NCBI GenBank assembly: GCA_963667205.1 | Contig: OY762959.1 | Location: 930,001 to 994,000 of the forward strand | Direction: 5' to 3' | DNA from: CF-162 sp963667205 | GTDB lineage: Bacteria; Chloroflexota; Dehalococcoidia; SM23-28-2; RBG-16-64-32 | DNA: 64,000 nt | Shown here: positions 32,351-41,945 of the stretch, in pieces | Position numbering within the stretch: position 1 is the first letter of the stretch | How the letters are laid out: every line of letters begins with the position of its first letter | Program-made: the position numbers and the translations under genes | The notes under the pieces: generated by a model | What the model saw: the letters and a program-made list of their open reading frames with translations, nothing else | What the model was told of the DNA's origin: nothing | The model's database searches: none

Positions 32351-33862
32351 CTACGCGCTCTGCCAGGAGACCGGGAACATCTCGTGCACGCCAGTCAGCC
32401 CCTTTAGTTCGACCTGACGAGCCTCGCCGAACTCAACGTCACCGCCGCTGCCCGCCAGCTCTTTCAGCAACGACGAGACGAGTATCTCGCCGCCCGCTGC
32501 CTGACCGGCGACTCGCGCCGCCAGGTTGACGTGCTTGCCGAAGAAGTCATCGCCTTCCTTTATCACTTCACCGGTGTGCAGCCCCATGCGCACACGAATA
32601 GGGAGTTCGGCAGCCTCGTTGCGCCGGTCGAGGGCGCGCTGCATGTCGATCGCGCACTGCAGGGCCTTTCGCGCGCTCTGGAACGCCAGCATGAAGCCGT
32701 CTCCCTCGCTCTTCACTTCGAAGCCTCCGTGCGCCACCAACTGTTCGCGGATGATCGCGTTGTGCTCATGCAGCACCTCCATCCACTTCTGATCGCCCAG
32801 CGCTTCTGTCTTTGCCGTCGAACCTTCGATGTCGCTGAAGAGGAGAGTGACCGTGCCGTCGGGCGACGCCTGCGGCCGCAGGTCCGGCTTCTCGGCGTAG
32901 ACGAGCGACGCGACGGCGTCGTTCGAGGCTTCGATGCTCGTGGAGCTGACGCCCTGGAGTTCGAGCTTCAGCTCCAGAGCCCGCTCGACATCCTTCTTCA
33001 TGCCCAGCTGCTCGAAGCCGGAGAGAGCCCTCGTGGCGAGGTCGAGCGCCCTGGGCACGTCGTCCGGACCGTCACGTAGCGACAGCATGCGGGCGTACTC
33101 GTACTGGCTGCGCGCGATGTAAGCGGGAGCTCCACAGCGTCGCTCCATCTCAATCGAACGCTGGAAATGCATCTCAGCGGCGTCCCAGTCGCCCAGAACC
33201 GTCGCCCCGACTCCTAGCACGAGGGCGGCAGAACCGATGTAGATGATGCCATCCCCAACTACGAGATTCTGTTCGACAAAGGGAAGCAGCAGATCGTAAA
33301 GGATCTTGGTCCGCTCCTTGTCCTCCAGGCTGCGAGCAACGTAAATGAGCAGCGATATGGCCGTGGTCCACAGAAGATCACGCGGGATGTTCTCGAAACC
33401 GTCAGCGGCTAGCTGATCGAAGATCACTTGCGCTTCGTCGGTTTGGCCCTCTTCACAGTACATGAAGGCCAGGCCCGTTTCCGTCGTCAAGTTTGGAGTC
33501 TGCTGCCGGATTATCTGAAGTGGACCTTCAAGCTCCGCCAGGCGCCCCTGTGAGCGACGAATCTCGTACAGAAGTATCGCTGCGTTGTTGAAACTGACTG
33601 TCATCTGAAAGCGCTGCCACAGTGCCATCATCGCCTGCGCGGCCCTCTCAGCCTCGGCCCATTGGCCATTCATGATCGCGCGCATGCCGACAAGGATGTG
33701 GGCCCAATTCAGATAGAGCGGCTCGCGAATCTCGTCAGCCAGCGAGAGGATGATCGCGATCTCTTTCTCTACCTCGTCCATGTCACCGTGGCGCAGCGCA
33801 CAGGCCATAGATACAAGGTGGCCGAACATTTCTGGAGACTTCGCGCCGGCCTCGGAGGCCAA
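32351..33862 (-). pseudogene. 3' part of split kinase/AAA/TPR/cyclase gene: TPR plus class III cyclase
   Basis: C-terminal 503 codons of what looks like one protein of about 1480 residues (36799-32351). Helical TPR-like repeats occupy the first 300 residues. A class III cyclase domain follows (about 330-500) with full catalytic residues: LLFSDIEGSTAKTEALGD, VKSEGDGFMLAF and GDDFFGKHVNLAARVAG. The frame is open upstream to a C9 run at 33911-33919, where PDHLAERTDRAGEVVRLASE joins the middle part after an indel. It might still be translated alone from an internal start. Confidence 0.8.
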
Positions 33863-33872
33863 CCTGACTACC

Positions 33873-35453
33873 TCACCGGCTCTGTCTGTGCGTTCGGCCA
33901 GATGGTCCGGCCCCCCCCCAACGCCGCCAAAAGACTAACCCGAGAGTGCAGCGTGACGTCTGGGTCGCCGATCCTATCGGCCACGTCATGGCATCCCGTG
34001 CGAGGGCAAACCGCTCTTCGGGAGTGATTGTAAGCCCGAACTGGGACCCCATACGGGACAATAGTCGGGCGCGTGAAGCACTGTCCTCCGGACCAATCAT
34101 GTCTGTGGCCTGCCGGAGAACAGACCATTCCTTCCGCGAGAAAGGGTCTGAGCTAGTAACCACGGCGTCCGCGTAAGCCAGCGCCAGCTTGGCTAGCAAC
34201 TCAGCGTCATTCTGACTCTCTCGCAGGGCGATCGCCTCGTCCAGGGTTGAGACCGCCGCGTCCCCCTGTCCCGCTCTCGTCTGCGCCGTGGCAAGCGCCA
34301 GGAGTAACTCGGCGCGTCGCGGCTCGTCTGCCTGCTCCTTCAGTTCAAGCACCTGCGAGGCCCGTTCGTAGTGCCCCGCCGCTTCTTCATACGCTAGAAG
34401 CTCCATCGATCGCTCCCCTGCACGCACTGCGTAGTCGATCGCCTTATCGACATCGCCGCCCTGCGCCGCCTCAGAGAAGTGATGAGCCAGCTGGGGCAAG
34501 TGCGCGTCGAGGTCGTCGCTGTATTGCTCCTCCAGCACTTCGCCAATCTGACGGTGCGCCCGCACCCGCCGTGCCGTGCTCAGCTCCTCGTAGAGCGTCT
34601 CCTTGATGAGCGCATGCGTGAACGTGTAGAGCTCGACGTGGTTCAGAACTTCCGCTAACACTCGTGCCGCAACCGCCTCTTCTAGTTTCTCGAGAAGGGA
34701 ATCTTCGGACACATCAGCGACCTTCGCCAGCGTCTTCAGGCCGAACTCGCGGCCGATCACCGACCCCATCGTCAACACTCGGTTGCGCTCCTCCGACAGG
34801 TGGTCCAGCCGGCGGCCGACGACCTCCCGAACTCCCTGGGGGATGGTCACGCTCCAGCTCGTCACTTCTTCGGGCTTCTCGAGGCGCCCGTCGGCAACCA
34901 GCAACCGCACGACTTCGTTGACGAAGAACGGGTTGCCCTCGGTCTCGCGGTAGACCGCCTCAACGAGTGCCGAGGGTGCCTTGACTCCAGCGGTGATCTC
35001 GATGAAGCGCTCAACGTCCCGCTCAGTCAGGCCGCGCAGGAGGATGCGGTGGCTGAGTCCTTCTCGCGAGAGCTCAGCGAGCGTCTGGGACAGCGGATGC
35101 GCGCGCCGCAGCTCGACGTCCCGGTACGTGCCGAGCACGAGGAGCCGGGAGCCGCGAAGCTCGCGAGCCATGAACTGCAGCAGCAGGAGTGACGGCTTGT
35201 CTGCCCAGTGCAGGTCGTCCAGGACCAGCACGTGCGGCTTTCGCGTCGATGCGTTCCTGAGGAAGGTCGTGATGCTGTCGAAGAGGCGGAAGCGGGCCTG
35301 CTCCGGCTCCAGCTGCGGCGGCGCGGGCAGCCCCGGCAGGCGCTCCTTAACCTCGGAGACGACGTCGGCGATGTCGGCCGCACCGGGGCCCATCTCCGAC
35401 ATCAGCTCCTGCGGGTCGCGGTCGTGCACGCTGGAGCGATCAACTGCACCCAC
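33873..35453 (-). pseudogene. Middle part of split kinase/AAA/TPR/cyclase gene: AAA ATPase plus TPR
   Basis: About 520 codons. Begins inside the AAA-type ATPase domain; Walker B is HVLVLDDLHWADKPSLLLL and ETEGNPFFVNEVVRLL is a downstream block of this family. TPR-like helices follow from about residue 290. Upstream, the kinase frame must shift by one base near 35430, where restoring a C gives QLIRSSVHDRDPQEL. Downstream, a missing G near 34000 diverts the frame; the correct continuation VADRIGDPDVTLHSRVSLLA lies in the next frame. Confidence 0.8.
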
Positions 35454-36799
35454 GGCCAGTAGGCCGGTGCGCCCTCGCCTTCATAGCACTTGCCCCACAG
35501 CACCTCGGCGCTGCGCAGGCCGGCGTACGTCGCCAGCTCCTCAGACGTCCTCATCTTGCCGATTCCCGGTTCGCCGACGAGCATCAGCAGGCGGCCGCGC
35601 CCTGAGAGCGCGTCCTCGAGTCCCGCCCGCAGTTCGTCCATCTCGGTTTCGCGGCCGACGAAGACGCCTCCGGCGAGGCGGTCCAGCGGGTTGGCGGCGA
35701 CCTGCTCCGAGGAGCTGGCGGTCGTCGCCGTGTCGAAGATCGCGTTCAGCGCCTCCGGGATCGACGCCGCGCTTTCCGGCCGCTCGTCCGGGTTCTTCGC
35801 CAGCAGCCGCAAGATCAGCGACTCAAGCGCCTTCGGTATCTCCGGGTTGTGCCAGGTCGGCGCTACGGGGGCGGTGTTGATGTGCTGAGAAATGATGGCG
35901 ACGCTGTCGTCGCCCATGAACGGCGGCCGTCCCGTGAGCATCTCGTAGAGGACGCAACCGAGAGAGTAGAGGTCGCTCCGGGCGTCTGGCGGGCGGCCGA
36001 GCGCCTGCTCCGGCGGCATGTAGGCGACGGTGCCGACCATCATCCCTTCCATCGTCAGGCGCGACTGGCCGAGGGCAACGGCGAGGCCGAAGTCACCGAG
36101 CTTGGCGACGCCGTCTTTGGTCATCCAGATGTTCGCCGGTTTCAGGTCGCGGTGGATGATCCCCCGCTCGTGGGCATATTCGAGCGCCATCCGCACCTCG
36201 TTGGCGACGCGGACGGCTTCGGCGACAGGCAGGCGGCCGTCCGGGGCCCCACGGAGCATGTCCGTCAGCTCGCCGCCGCCCATGTACTGGGAGACGATGT
36301 ACGGCTGGCCTCGCCCGTCTGGGCCGTTCTCTTCGCCGATGTCGAAGACGGTCACGATGTGCGGGTGGTCGCCGAGGCGCGCCATCGATTGCGCCTCACG
36401 CTGGACCCGCATGAGACCGTCGGAGTCAAGGCCATCGGTCTTGATCATCGCGATCGCGACGTCGCGGTCCAGGCGTGCGTCCCGTGCGAGGTAGACGCGC
36501 TTGCGGCCGCCCTCGCCGAGGAAGCTCTTCACCTCATAGCGGCCGGCAGCTAGAGATGCGGGAAGGTCGGCCGCTGCCGCCTGCGTAGGCGCTTCGCCTC
36601 CCGCCGGTGCGCCGGCAGGCTCCGCGGGTTCCCTGGCGACGGGCGCAGCGGCAAGCTGCGCGCCGCAGCCACCACAGAACTTCTCGCCCGGCTCGTTCTC
36701 GGTGCCGCAGGAGCTACACTTCGACGCGAGCGCGTTGCCACAGTCGGCGCAGAAGAGGCGGCCGGGACGGTTGTCAACACCGCATTTCGGACAGAGCAC
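35402..36799 (-). pseudogene. 5' part of split gene: zinc-ribbon Ser/Thr kinase plus AAA P-loop
   Basis: The first 465 codons. Two zinc ribbons (CPKCG..CADCG and CSSCG..CGGCG) fill residues 1-50. A Hanks-type kinase follows (about 88-360) with GEGGRKRVYLARD, VAIAMIK, HRDLKPANIW and DFGLAV all intact. The AAA P-loop is LVGEPGIGKMRTSEELA, with Met where Thr or Ser is required for good nucleotide binding. After AYWPWVQLI the frame runs into 10 unrelated residues and stops, while the true continuation is one frame away. The kinase itself could still be active. Likely a cytosolic signal integrator. Confidence 0.82.
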
Positions 36800-37040
36800 A
36801 AATCTCCCTCACGTGCGAAAGTACGACCAATCGTGCACCTAACCGCCGCGCGCTGTCAAAGCTGGCCGAGCGTCGAGACCTCTCAGGGGCGCCGTCTGGT
36901 TGCGACTCAAATCGAGCGGGAGACCGCAGCTGCCGCAACGCGACACCGTAAGCGCTGCCCAAGCATCGGTGGGGCGCTCGGGCTGATTGTGGGCTCCCCG
37001 AGGCAGGGCCACACAACCCGGCGCCGCCTCCCGAACGTAG
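36800..37040. other. Intergenic region between divergent kinase and DUF3179 genes
   Basis: About 240 bases with no supported gene. A short GAGGGAGA before 36799 may serve the kinase start. No convincing promoter or hairpin seen. Confidence 0.5.
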
Positions 37041-38195
37041 ATGGAGTGGATGCTTGCCAGGATACTGATCGCCGCGGCGGGGGCCGCTCTCATCGCGTCG
37101 GCCTGTGGCGGCGGAGACAGTGCGCCAAGCGACTCAGCCGGAGCCGACCGGGACGCCGTCGCCGGCATCGACCTATCGCGGCATAGCGTTCCGCTGGCGG
37201 ACGTGCACTTCGACACGTTCGACGGCGGTTCCGTGCCTCTGTCAGAGATCGGCGAGGAGCGGCTGCTCTCCCTCGTCGACGCGATCCCGCCGCTGGACCA
37301 ACCCACGTATGACGACGCGTCCGGGGGCGATTGGCTCGAAGGCGACGACCTGGTCATCGGATACCTGGGCGCCAACGGCGGCGCCTGGGCCTTCCCGTTC
37401 AAGATCCTCAACTTCCACGAGATCGTCAACGATGAGCTCGAAGGCACGCCCGTCCTCGTCTCCTACTGCCCGCTCTGCAGGAGCGCGATCGCCTACGACA
37501 GGCGGCTGGATGGCCGAGAGCTGACCTTCGGAAATACCAGCGCGCTCTACGAGTCTGATCTCGTGATGTTCGATCGCGAGACCAGTTCGTACTGGTGGCA
37601 GGTGGCCGGGGCGGCGATCGTCGGCACGCTCACAGGCGCGCGGCTGACCACGATTCCGTCGACGACGGCGACGTGGGAGCAGTGGCTGCGGGAGCACCCG
37701 CACACGATGGTCCTCAGCCGCGAGACAGGGTTCGTCCGGTCCTACGAACAGGACGTCTTCGCCGGCTACCGCGATCGAGTGAACGATGAGCGTTTCGCCT
37801 TTCCGGTTTCGGAGGACGCGCTGGACGGCAGGCTAGCGCCGGGAGACGAGGTGCTGGGCCTGACGGTCGGCGAGGACAGCCGGGCCTATTCGGCACGGGC
37901 GCTGGGCGACGCTGCCGTGAACGACTCGCTTGGTGGTGAGGAGATCGTCGTCTTCTCGACGAGCGATGGCCCAACGGCGGCTGCGTACGTGGCGACCGCC
38001 GGAGGAGAGGCACTCTCGTTCTCCTACGCCGACGGGAGTTACCGCGACGCGGAGACAAGCTCGCTCTGGAACTTGAGCGGCGAGGCCGTCAGTGGACCGC
38101 TGGAGGGGACTGCCCTAGAACCGCTGCCAGGCCGCTACACGTTCTGGTTCGCCTACATCGCCGCGTTCCCGGACGCTGACGTTTACGCACCCTGA
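37041..38195 (+). CDS. DUF3179 domain lipoprotein
   Basis: A 384-residue lipoprotein. Signal peptide MLARILIAAAGAALIASAC ends at a lipobox Cys. The DUF3179 domain has the family hallmarks SYCPLCRSAIAYDRRLDG and TFGNTSALYESDLVMFDR, then SSYWWQVAGAAIVG. The CPLC motif could bind metal or form a disulfide; function is unknown in this widespread family. The ATG at 37041 or the one three codons later could start translation. Located outside the membrane by prediction. Confidence 0.88.
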   Translation: MEWMLARILIAAAGAALIASACGGGDSAPSDSAGADRDAVAGIDLSRHSVPLADVHFDTFDGGSVPLSEIGEERLLSLVDAIPPLDQPTYDDASGGDWLEGDDLVIGYLGANGGAWAFPFKILNFHEIVNDELEGTPVLVSYCPLCRSAIAYDRRLDGRELTFGNTSALYESDLVMFDRETSSYWWQVAGAAIVGTLTGARLTTIPSTTATWEQWLREHPHTMVLSRETGFVRSYEQDVFAGYRDRVNDERFAFPVSEDALDGRLAPGDEVLGLTVGEDSRAYSARALGDAAVNDSLGGEEIVVFSTSDGPTAAAYVATAGGEALSFSYADGSYRDAETSSLWNLSGEAVSGPLEGTALEPLPGRYTFWFAYIAAFPDADVYAP

Positions 38196-38214
38196 GTCGC
38201 TGATCCGCGTTCGC

Positions 38215-38985
38215 CTACTCAGGCGTCGTCGCTTGCGGCGCGATCATCAAGGCGTAGTGTTGCGCGCCGTGAGGACGCAGGTGGATCTCGTCTTCCCAGA
38301 AGAAGTCCGGGTTCTCGGTTCCCTTCGTGTACCAGTCGACGACGATGGCGTTGGGGTAAGCGACGGCCGAGTTGATGACACCGTTGTTCGGGCCCTCCCA
38401 TTCGCGCGGCACCTTGACCGTGAGGAAGGCGACGCGGTCGACGTCGGAGAGGACAGTCATCAGTTGCTCCAGCTGACCCTCGCCGAAGTAGCCGTTGTTG
38501 CCGAGGTGGACGAGCACGATGTCGCCGAGGAGGCCATGGTCGCGCCGCCAGCTGAGGATGCCGATCCCCTCTGACACTTGCCGCGAGACGGCCGCATCGA
38601 CTTCCAGGTTGCCGATGCGGCTCTGAAGAGCTTCGGCGGCGCCTAGCATCACCGAGTCGCCCAGGGCGAAGATTCGCGGCCCATCGGACGAGGGCAGCGG
38701 CGGCGGTGCCAGCGTCGGTTCCGGCGGCGGCGACAGCGGCACCGGCGTGGCCACGACCGGCGCCGGCGTGGCGGTGGCGACCGGGGCCGGCTGTTCTGTC
38801 GGTAGCGGCGTGGGCGTCGCGGTCGGAACTGGGGTTGGCGACGCGGGCGCGAGCGTCGGCGGCGCGGTGGGTGCGGAATCGGCGGGCAGCTCGGCGCGGG
38901 ACCAGCTGATCGTCTGGACCTGGCCGGCCTGGAGGTACGAGGGGAGCGGCGGCGAATCGGCCGCGGCGCCTCACGGCGCCGGTCG
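38215..38985 (-). pseudogene. SGNH-hydrolase domain of acyltransferase gene, out of frame
   Basis: This frame encodes SPPLPSYLQAGQVQTISWSR, a Pro/Thr-rich stalk, then an SGNH domain of about 170 residues: ALGDSVMLGAAEALQ holds the nucleophile GDS, LVHLGNNGYFG the Asn block, and DEIHLRPHG the Asp/His pair. It is the expected C-terminal half of an OafA-type protein and would transfer acetyl groups to a surface glycan. It is separated from the membrane domain by a one-base frame change at a strong hairpin. Translation from internal ATG 38754 would give a soluble fragment. Confidence 0.75.
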
Positions 38986-40273
38986 CCGTGAGGCGCCGCA
39001 GGTCTGCGATGCCGATGGGGGCCCGCGCGCCCCTGGACATCGCGGCCCAGAGTTTCTTGAGGCTGCCGGTGCGAACCGGCGCTTCGATCAGCCGGAACGA
39101 CGCCTCAGCGAGAGCGGCGGTGATGGCGAGGCGGACGGCCAACAGCTCGACGCCATCGATGGCGACGTCGGCACCGGGCCGGGTGAGCATGAAGACCGGC
39201 CAGTGCCAGAGGTAGACGCTGTACGAGCGCGTGCCGAGCCAGACCAGCGGCCGCCACCCGAGGAGGCCGCGGATCAACGTCGCCTGCGGGTGCACGGTCG
39301 CGGCGATCAGCGCGGTGGTCAACGCGGCGACGACGAGAAAGCCGCCGCGGTAGAGGAACGCCCCATCGTCCGTGGCGGCGATGGCCACGGCGACAAGGCC
39401 CGCCAGGGCAGCGAGGCCCCAGGCGTCGGCGGTCCGCGCCGTGTGCGCGGCGACGCGTCGAGGCAGGCGGCCGGGGCGCCAGACGAAGGCGAGCGCGGCG
39501 CCGGCGAGGATGACGGCGATGCGGGTGTCGGTGCCGTAGTAAACGCGCGAGGGGTCGAGTCCGGGCTCGAAGAGCAACGCCATGAGTGCGGCTGAGGCGA
39601 TCGCCGCCCCGCCGACGAGCGCGAGTGCATAGCGTGCGTGCAATCGCGCGAGTACGGCGGCGAAGATCAGCGGGAAGACGACGTAGAACTGCTCCTCGAC
39701 GGCGAGCGACCAGAGATGGCGCAACAGCGACGGCCGGCCCAGCGCCTCGAAGTAGGACTGGTCCTCGAAGATGAGGTGCCAGTTGGTCACATAGGCGAGA
39801 CTGGCGAGCGCATCGCCGCGCAGCGAGGAGACTTCGGCCGGCAGGAAGACGACGGTGTACAGAAGCGCGCCGGCGACGAGCGCGAAGAGCGCCGGAAGCA
39901 GTCGGCGCGCGCGCCGGCCCCAGAAGGAGAGCACGTTGACGCGGCCCGCGCCGCCGCTGCGCTCGGCAAGCAGCAGCGAAGTGATGAGGTAGCCGCTGAT
40001 CACGAAGAAAATATCGACGCCGAGGAAGCCTCCCCCGAGCAGGCCGATATCAGCGTGGTAGATGAGGACGGCGGTCACCGCGAGGGCGCGCAGGCCATCG
40101 ATCGCCGGAACGTAGGGGAGGAAACCGGAACGGCCGGCGGCGACGGGGTCGTCCGCCGAAGCGTCGGCTGCGGCGACGTCCGGGCGGCTGGCAACATCCG
40201 CCTCGGGTACGGAGCCGCCTGAAAGACCGGGACTGACCTTGCGGTTCAGCGCGAAACCTCCAGATCTGGCCAA
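38219..40273 (-). CDS. OafA/acyltransferase-3 family membrane protein, frameshifted C terminus
   Basis: Multi-pass O-acyltransferase. YVPAIDGLRALAVTAVLIYH and GVDIFFVISGYLITSLLL are the acyltransferase-3 start, with the conserved His, and SFWGRRARRLLPALFALV follows. About ten membrane helices extend to residue 420. After about 38985 the frame leaves homology; the SGNH domain continues in another frame. The start is uncertain: TTG at 40273 follows AGGTGGG with about 9 bases, whereas longer frames run across the repeats beside tRNA-Ser and encode only artificial Pro-rich sequence. It probably acetylates cell-surface polysaccharide. Confidence 0.75.
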   Translation of the reverse strand: MARSGGFALNRKVSPGLSGGSVPEADVASRPDVAAADASADDPVAAGRSGFLPYVPAIDGLRALAVTAVLIYHADIGLLGGGFLGVDIFFVISGYLITSLLLAERSGGAGRVNVLSFWGRRARRLLPALFALVAGALLYTVVFLPAEVSSLRGDALASLAYVTNWHLIFEDQSYFEALGRPSLLRHLWSLAVEEQFYVVFPLIFAAVLARLHARYALALVGGAAIASAALMALLFEPGLDPSRVYYGTDTRIAVILAGAALAFVWRPGRLPRRVAAHTARTADAWGLAALAGLVAVAIAATDDGAFLYRGGFLVVAALTTALIAATVHPQATLIRGLLGWRPLVWLGTRSYSVYLWHWPVFMLTRPGADVAIDGVELLAVRLAITAALAEASFRLIEAPVRTGSLKKLWAAMSRGARAPIGIADLRRLTATGAVRRRGRFAAAPLVPPGRPGPDDQLVPRRAARRFRTHRAADARARVANPSSDRDAHAATDRTAGPGRHRHAGAGRGHAGAAVAAAGTDAGTAAAALVRWAANLRPGRLGDARRRRSSSEPHRQPGSRCGRLAASVRGDRHPQLAARPWPPRRHRARPPRQQRLLRRGSAGATDDCPLRRRPRRLPHGQGAARMGGPEQRCHQLGRRLPQRHRRRLVHEGNREPGLLLGRRDPPASSRRATLRLDDRAASDDA
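38963..38999. repeat. Perfect 16-bp inverted repeat inside the acyltransferase gene
   Basis: Arms 38963-38978 and 38984-38999 are exact reverse complements around a 5-base loop, rich in GC. It coincides with the point where the coding frame changes. Confidence 0.85.
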
Positions 40274-40437
40274 CGACCGGTGCCCACCTGAGCGAATGCC
40301 AAAGTGGTGGAGCCCTGCAGGGCCGTCCGAGCTGAATTTAACGCGAGCAGGGAGACGCAACAAGGGGTTTCGCAGAAATCGCGAAGAATGTTCTGGGGAA
40401 CGGCCCGTCCTGAGCTCGCTCGGACGGCTTCTAAGTC

Positions 40438-40509
40438 GGGCTGGCGGAGGGGGTGGGAGTCGGGCTGGCGGAGGGGGTGGGATTCGGGCTGGCGAAGGGG
40501 GTGGGATTC
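40438..40509 (-). repeat. Three tandem 24-bp units derived from the tRNA-Ser 3' end
   Basis: Units 40438-40461, 40462-40485 and 40486-40509 read (plus strand) GGGCTGGCGGAGGGGGTGGG plus AGTC or ATTC, with one A/G change in the third. Each contains the reverse complement of the tRNA-Ser acceptor and T-stem end at 40583-40604. They lie immediately downstream of the tRNA gene, separated from it by about 73 bases. Confidence 0.8.
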
Positions 40510-40582
40510 GCCCTACAGGGCGCCCGTCCGGGCGAACCCAACGAGGAATCTCTGCCACATCGAAACGCTTACGGAGTCGAGC

Positions 40583-40674
40583 TGGCGGAGGGGGTGGGAT
40601 TCGAACCCACGAGGGGGCTTGCACCCCCTACCCGCTTAGCAGGCGGGCGCACTAGGCCACTATGCGACCCCTCC
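40583..40674 (-). tRNA. tRNA-Ser (anticodon GCT)
   Basis: 92 bases including encoded CCA. Acceptor stem GGAGGGG/CCCCTCC; anticodon stem CCCGC/GCGGG with loop CTGCTAA (anticodon GCT); a long variable arm GGGGGTGCAAGCCCCC typical of class II tRNAs; T loop GGTTCGAATCC. The T-arm and acceptor sequence is repeated in the tandem array downstream. Confidence 0.93.
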
Positions 40675-40710
40675 GCACGGTGGGACTTGGCTCAAGTATA
40701 TCAGCGGGCG

Positions 40711-41199
40711 CTAGCTGCCAGAGGCGGCGACTTCGTTGAGCTCTATCGGCTCGAAGATGCGCCTCTTCAGGGCCTCGCGGGGCGGGTCGATGTAGACGGC
40801 GGACCAACCGCAGGACTGCTCACAGAGTCGGCAGCCGGTGCACTTCTTCTCGATCACCCTGGCGGTGCCGAAGAAGTCTCCCACGCGCTCACCGGAGAGA
40901 TCGAGCTCCAGCGCGTCGAACGGGCAGACGTTGATGCAGAGCTCGCAGCCGGAGCCGATGCAGTTCTCGTCGATGACGATCGCCTTCGGCCACTCCCGCC
41001 GCGGGAAGCCCTTGCCGATGTCGCCGAACTCATCAGCGATGCACTCGACAGGGCAGACGACGCCGCAGGCGCCGCAGTCGATGCAGAGCGCCGGGTCGAT
41101 GATGTGCATGCCGTTGCGCTCGCCGGTGATGGCGTCAGTGGGACAGCGCTTGGTGCAGGCAGTACAGCCGATACAGCTCTCGAGGATCTTGTAGGACAT
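40711..41199 (-). CDS. Polyferredoxin with four 4Fe-4S cluster motifs
   Basis: A 162-residue electron carrier. Four Cys motifs are visible: CIGCTACTKRCP, CIDCGACGVVCP, CIGSGCELCINVCP (with a one-residue longer loop) and CTGCRLCEQSCGW. The first three close with Cys-Pro as in bacterial ferredoxins. The last lacks Pro and may hold a different cluster. No partner oxidoreductase is adjacent, so the redox partner is unknown. Located next to tRNA-Ser. Confidence 0.92.
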   Translation of the reverse strand: MSYKILESCIGCTACTKRCPTDAITGERNGMHIIDPALCIDCGACGVVCPVECIADEFGDIGKGFPRREWPKAIVIDENCIGSGCELCINVCPFDALELDLSGERVGDFFGTARVIEKKCTGCRLCEQSCGWSAVYIDPPREALKRRIFEPIELNEVAASGS

Positions 41200-41315
41200 A
41201 GGTATGGTCTCTGGCTACAGTGTATGGGGCGGGATTCGTTTTTCGCAAGCGCGGAGCGTGTTAATCGCCCGGCTTTTCCGCGCTTCACCGCCGATATGCA
41301 TTGATTGACCGGAGC

Positions 41316-41321
41316 TAGACT
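41316..41321 (+). promoter_or_regulatory. -10 box, probable leaderless start
   Basis: TAGACT ending 7 bases before the ATG at 41329. A 9-bp inverted repeat AAGCGCGGA/TCCGCGCTT lies about 40 bases upstream. Confidence 0.4.
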
Positions 41322-41328
41322 TCGTGCC

Positions 41329-41916
41329 ATGGCACGAATCGCGATCGGAATCGGCGCGATCATAGCCGCTGTTGCTGGCCTCGGCTGGGGCAGCTCGATT
41401 CCGGTGAGTCTTGGGCTCCTCGGACTTGGAGGGGTTCTCATCGCAAACGGCGGCTATGAAGTGTACGCCAAGCCGAACGTTTGTCTGGACCGAACGCTGA
41501 AGCGCTGGCTTGAACGCCACGACTGGACAGTCACGCCGGCCGATGTGCCACGAGACAAGTTCCACTTCGCCGTGTGGGCCGAAGACCTATCACACCGGAA
41601 GGTACTGATTAGCCGCGAAAAGCAAGTGAAAAGCATCCTAGCTTTCAGCGCCCCCATCGAGCTTGACAGCGCAACGGTCACAGCAATCGGCCAGAACCTG
41701 TCCGGGCCGCAGCAGCAACGGCTAAACAAAGAGCTTCATGTGGCCCTCGCGTCAATGCACCTGGGATACTCAGCCGGAGACTTGAGGAACATGGCTGTCC
41801 AGCATGCGCTTCCGATTGATGATCAATTGGCCGAACACGCAGTCGACTTCAAGGCCAAAGAGGTCGCAGACGGGGTCATAGTCGCCAGGGAACTCTGTCG
41901 CAAGGCTATTATCTAG
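41329..41916 (+). CDS. Hypothetical protein with N-terminal membrane helices
   Basis: A 195-residue protein. Two short hydrophobic segments (about 4-20 and 23-42) are followed by a soluble domain beginning LDRTLKRWLERHDWTVTP and containing FHFAVWAEDLSHRKVLISRE. The overall pattern, a short helix then strand-rich domain, loosely recalls DUF2299-type proteins, but I do not claim membership. GC is lower than its neighbours, so recent acquisition is possible. Starts at ATG 41329 rather than the TTG 24 bases earlier. Confidence 0.65.
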   Translation: MARIAIGIGAIIAAVAGLGWGSSIPVSLGLLGLGGVLIANGGYEVYAKPNVCLDRTLKRWLERHDWTVTPADVPRDKFHFAVWAEDLSHRKVLISREKQVKSILAFSAPIELDSATVTAIGQNLSGPQQQRLNKELHVALASMHLGYSAGDLRNMAVQHALPIDDQLAEHAVDFKAKEVADGVIVARELCRKAII

Positions 41917-41945
41917 ATTGGGAGCACCGCGGCCTTAGCTCACGC

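Noticed and set aside
40438..40509. Tandem 24-bp units as a CRISPR-like array
   Set aside because: There are no spacers between the units, only three copies, and each matches the adjacent tRNA 3' end.
40274..40624. A long N-terminal extension of the acyltransferase with repeated IPPPPPARL segments
   Set aside because: It is the antisense reading of the tandem tRNA-Ser 3'-end units and part of the tRNA itself, so it is an artefact and not a Pro-rich domain.
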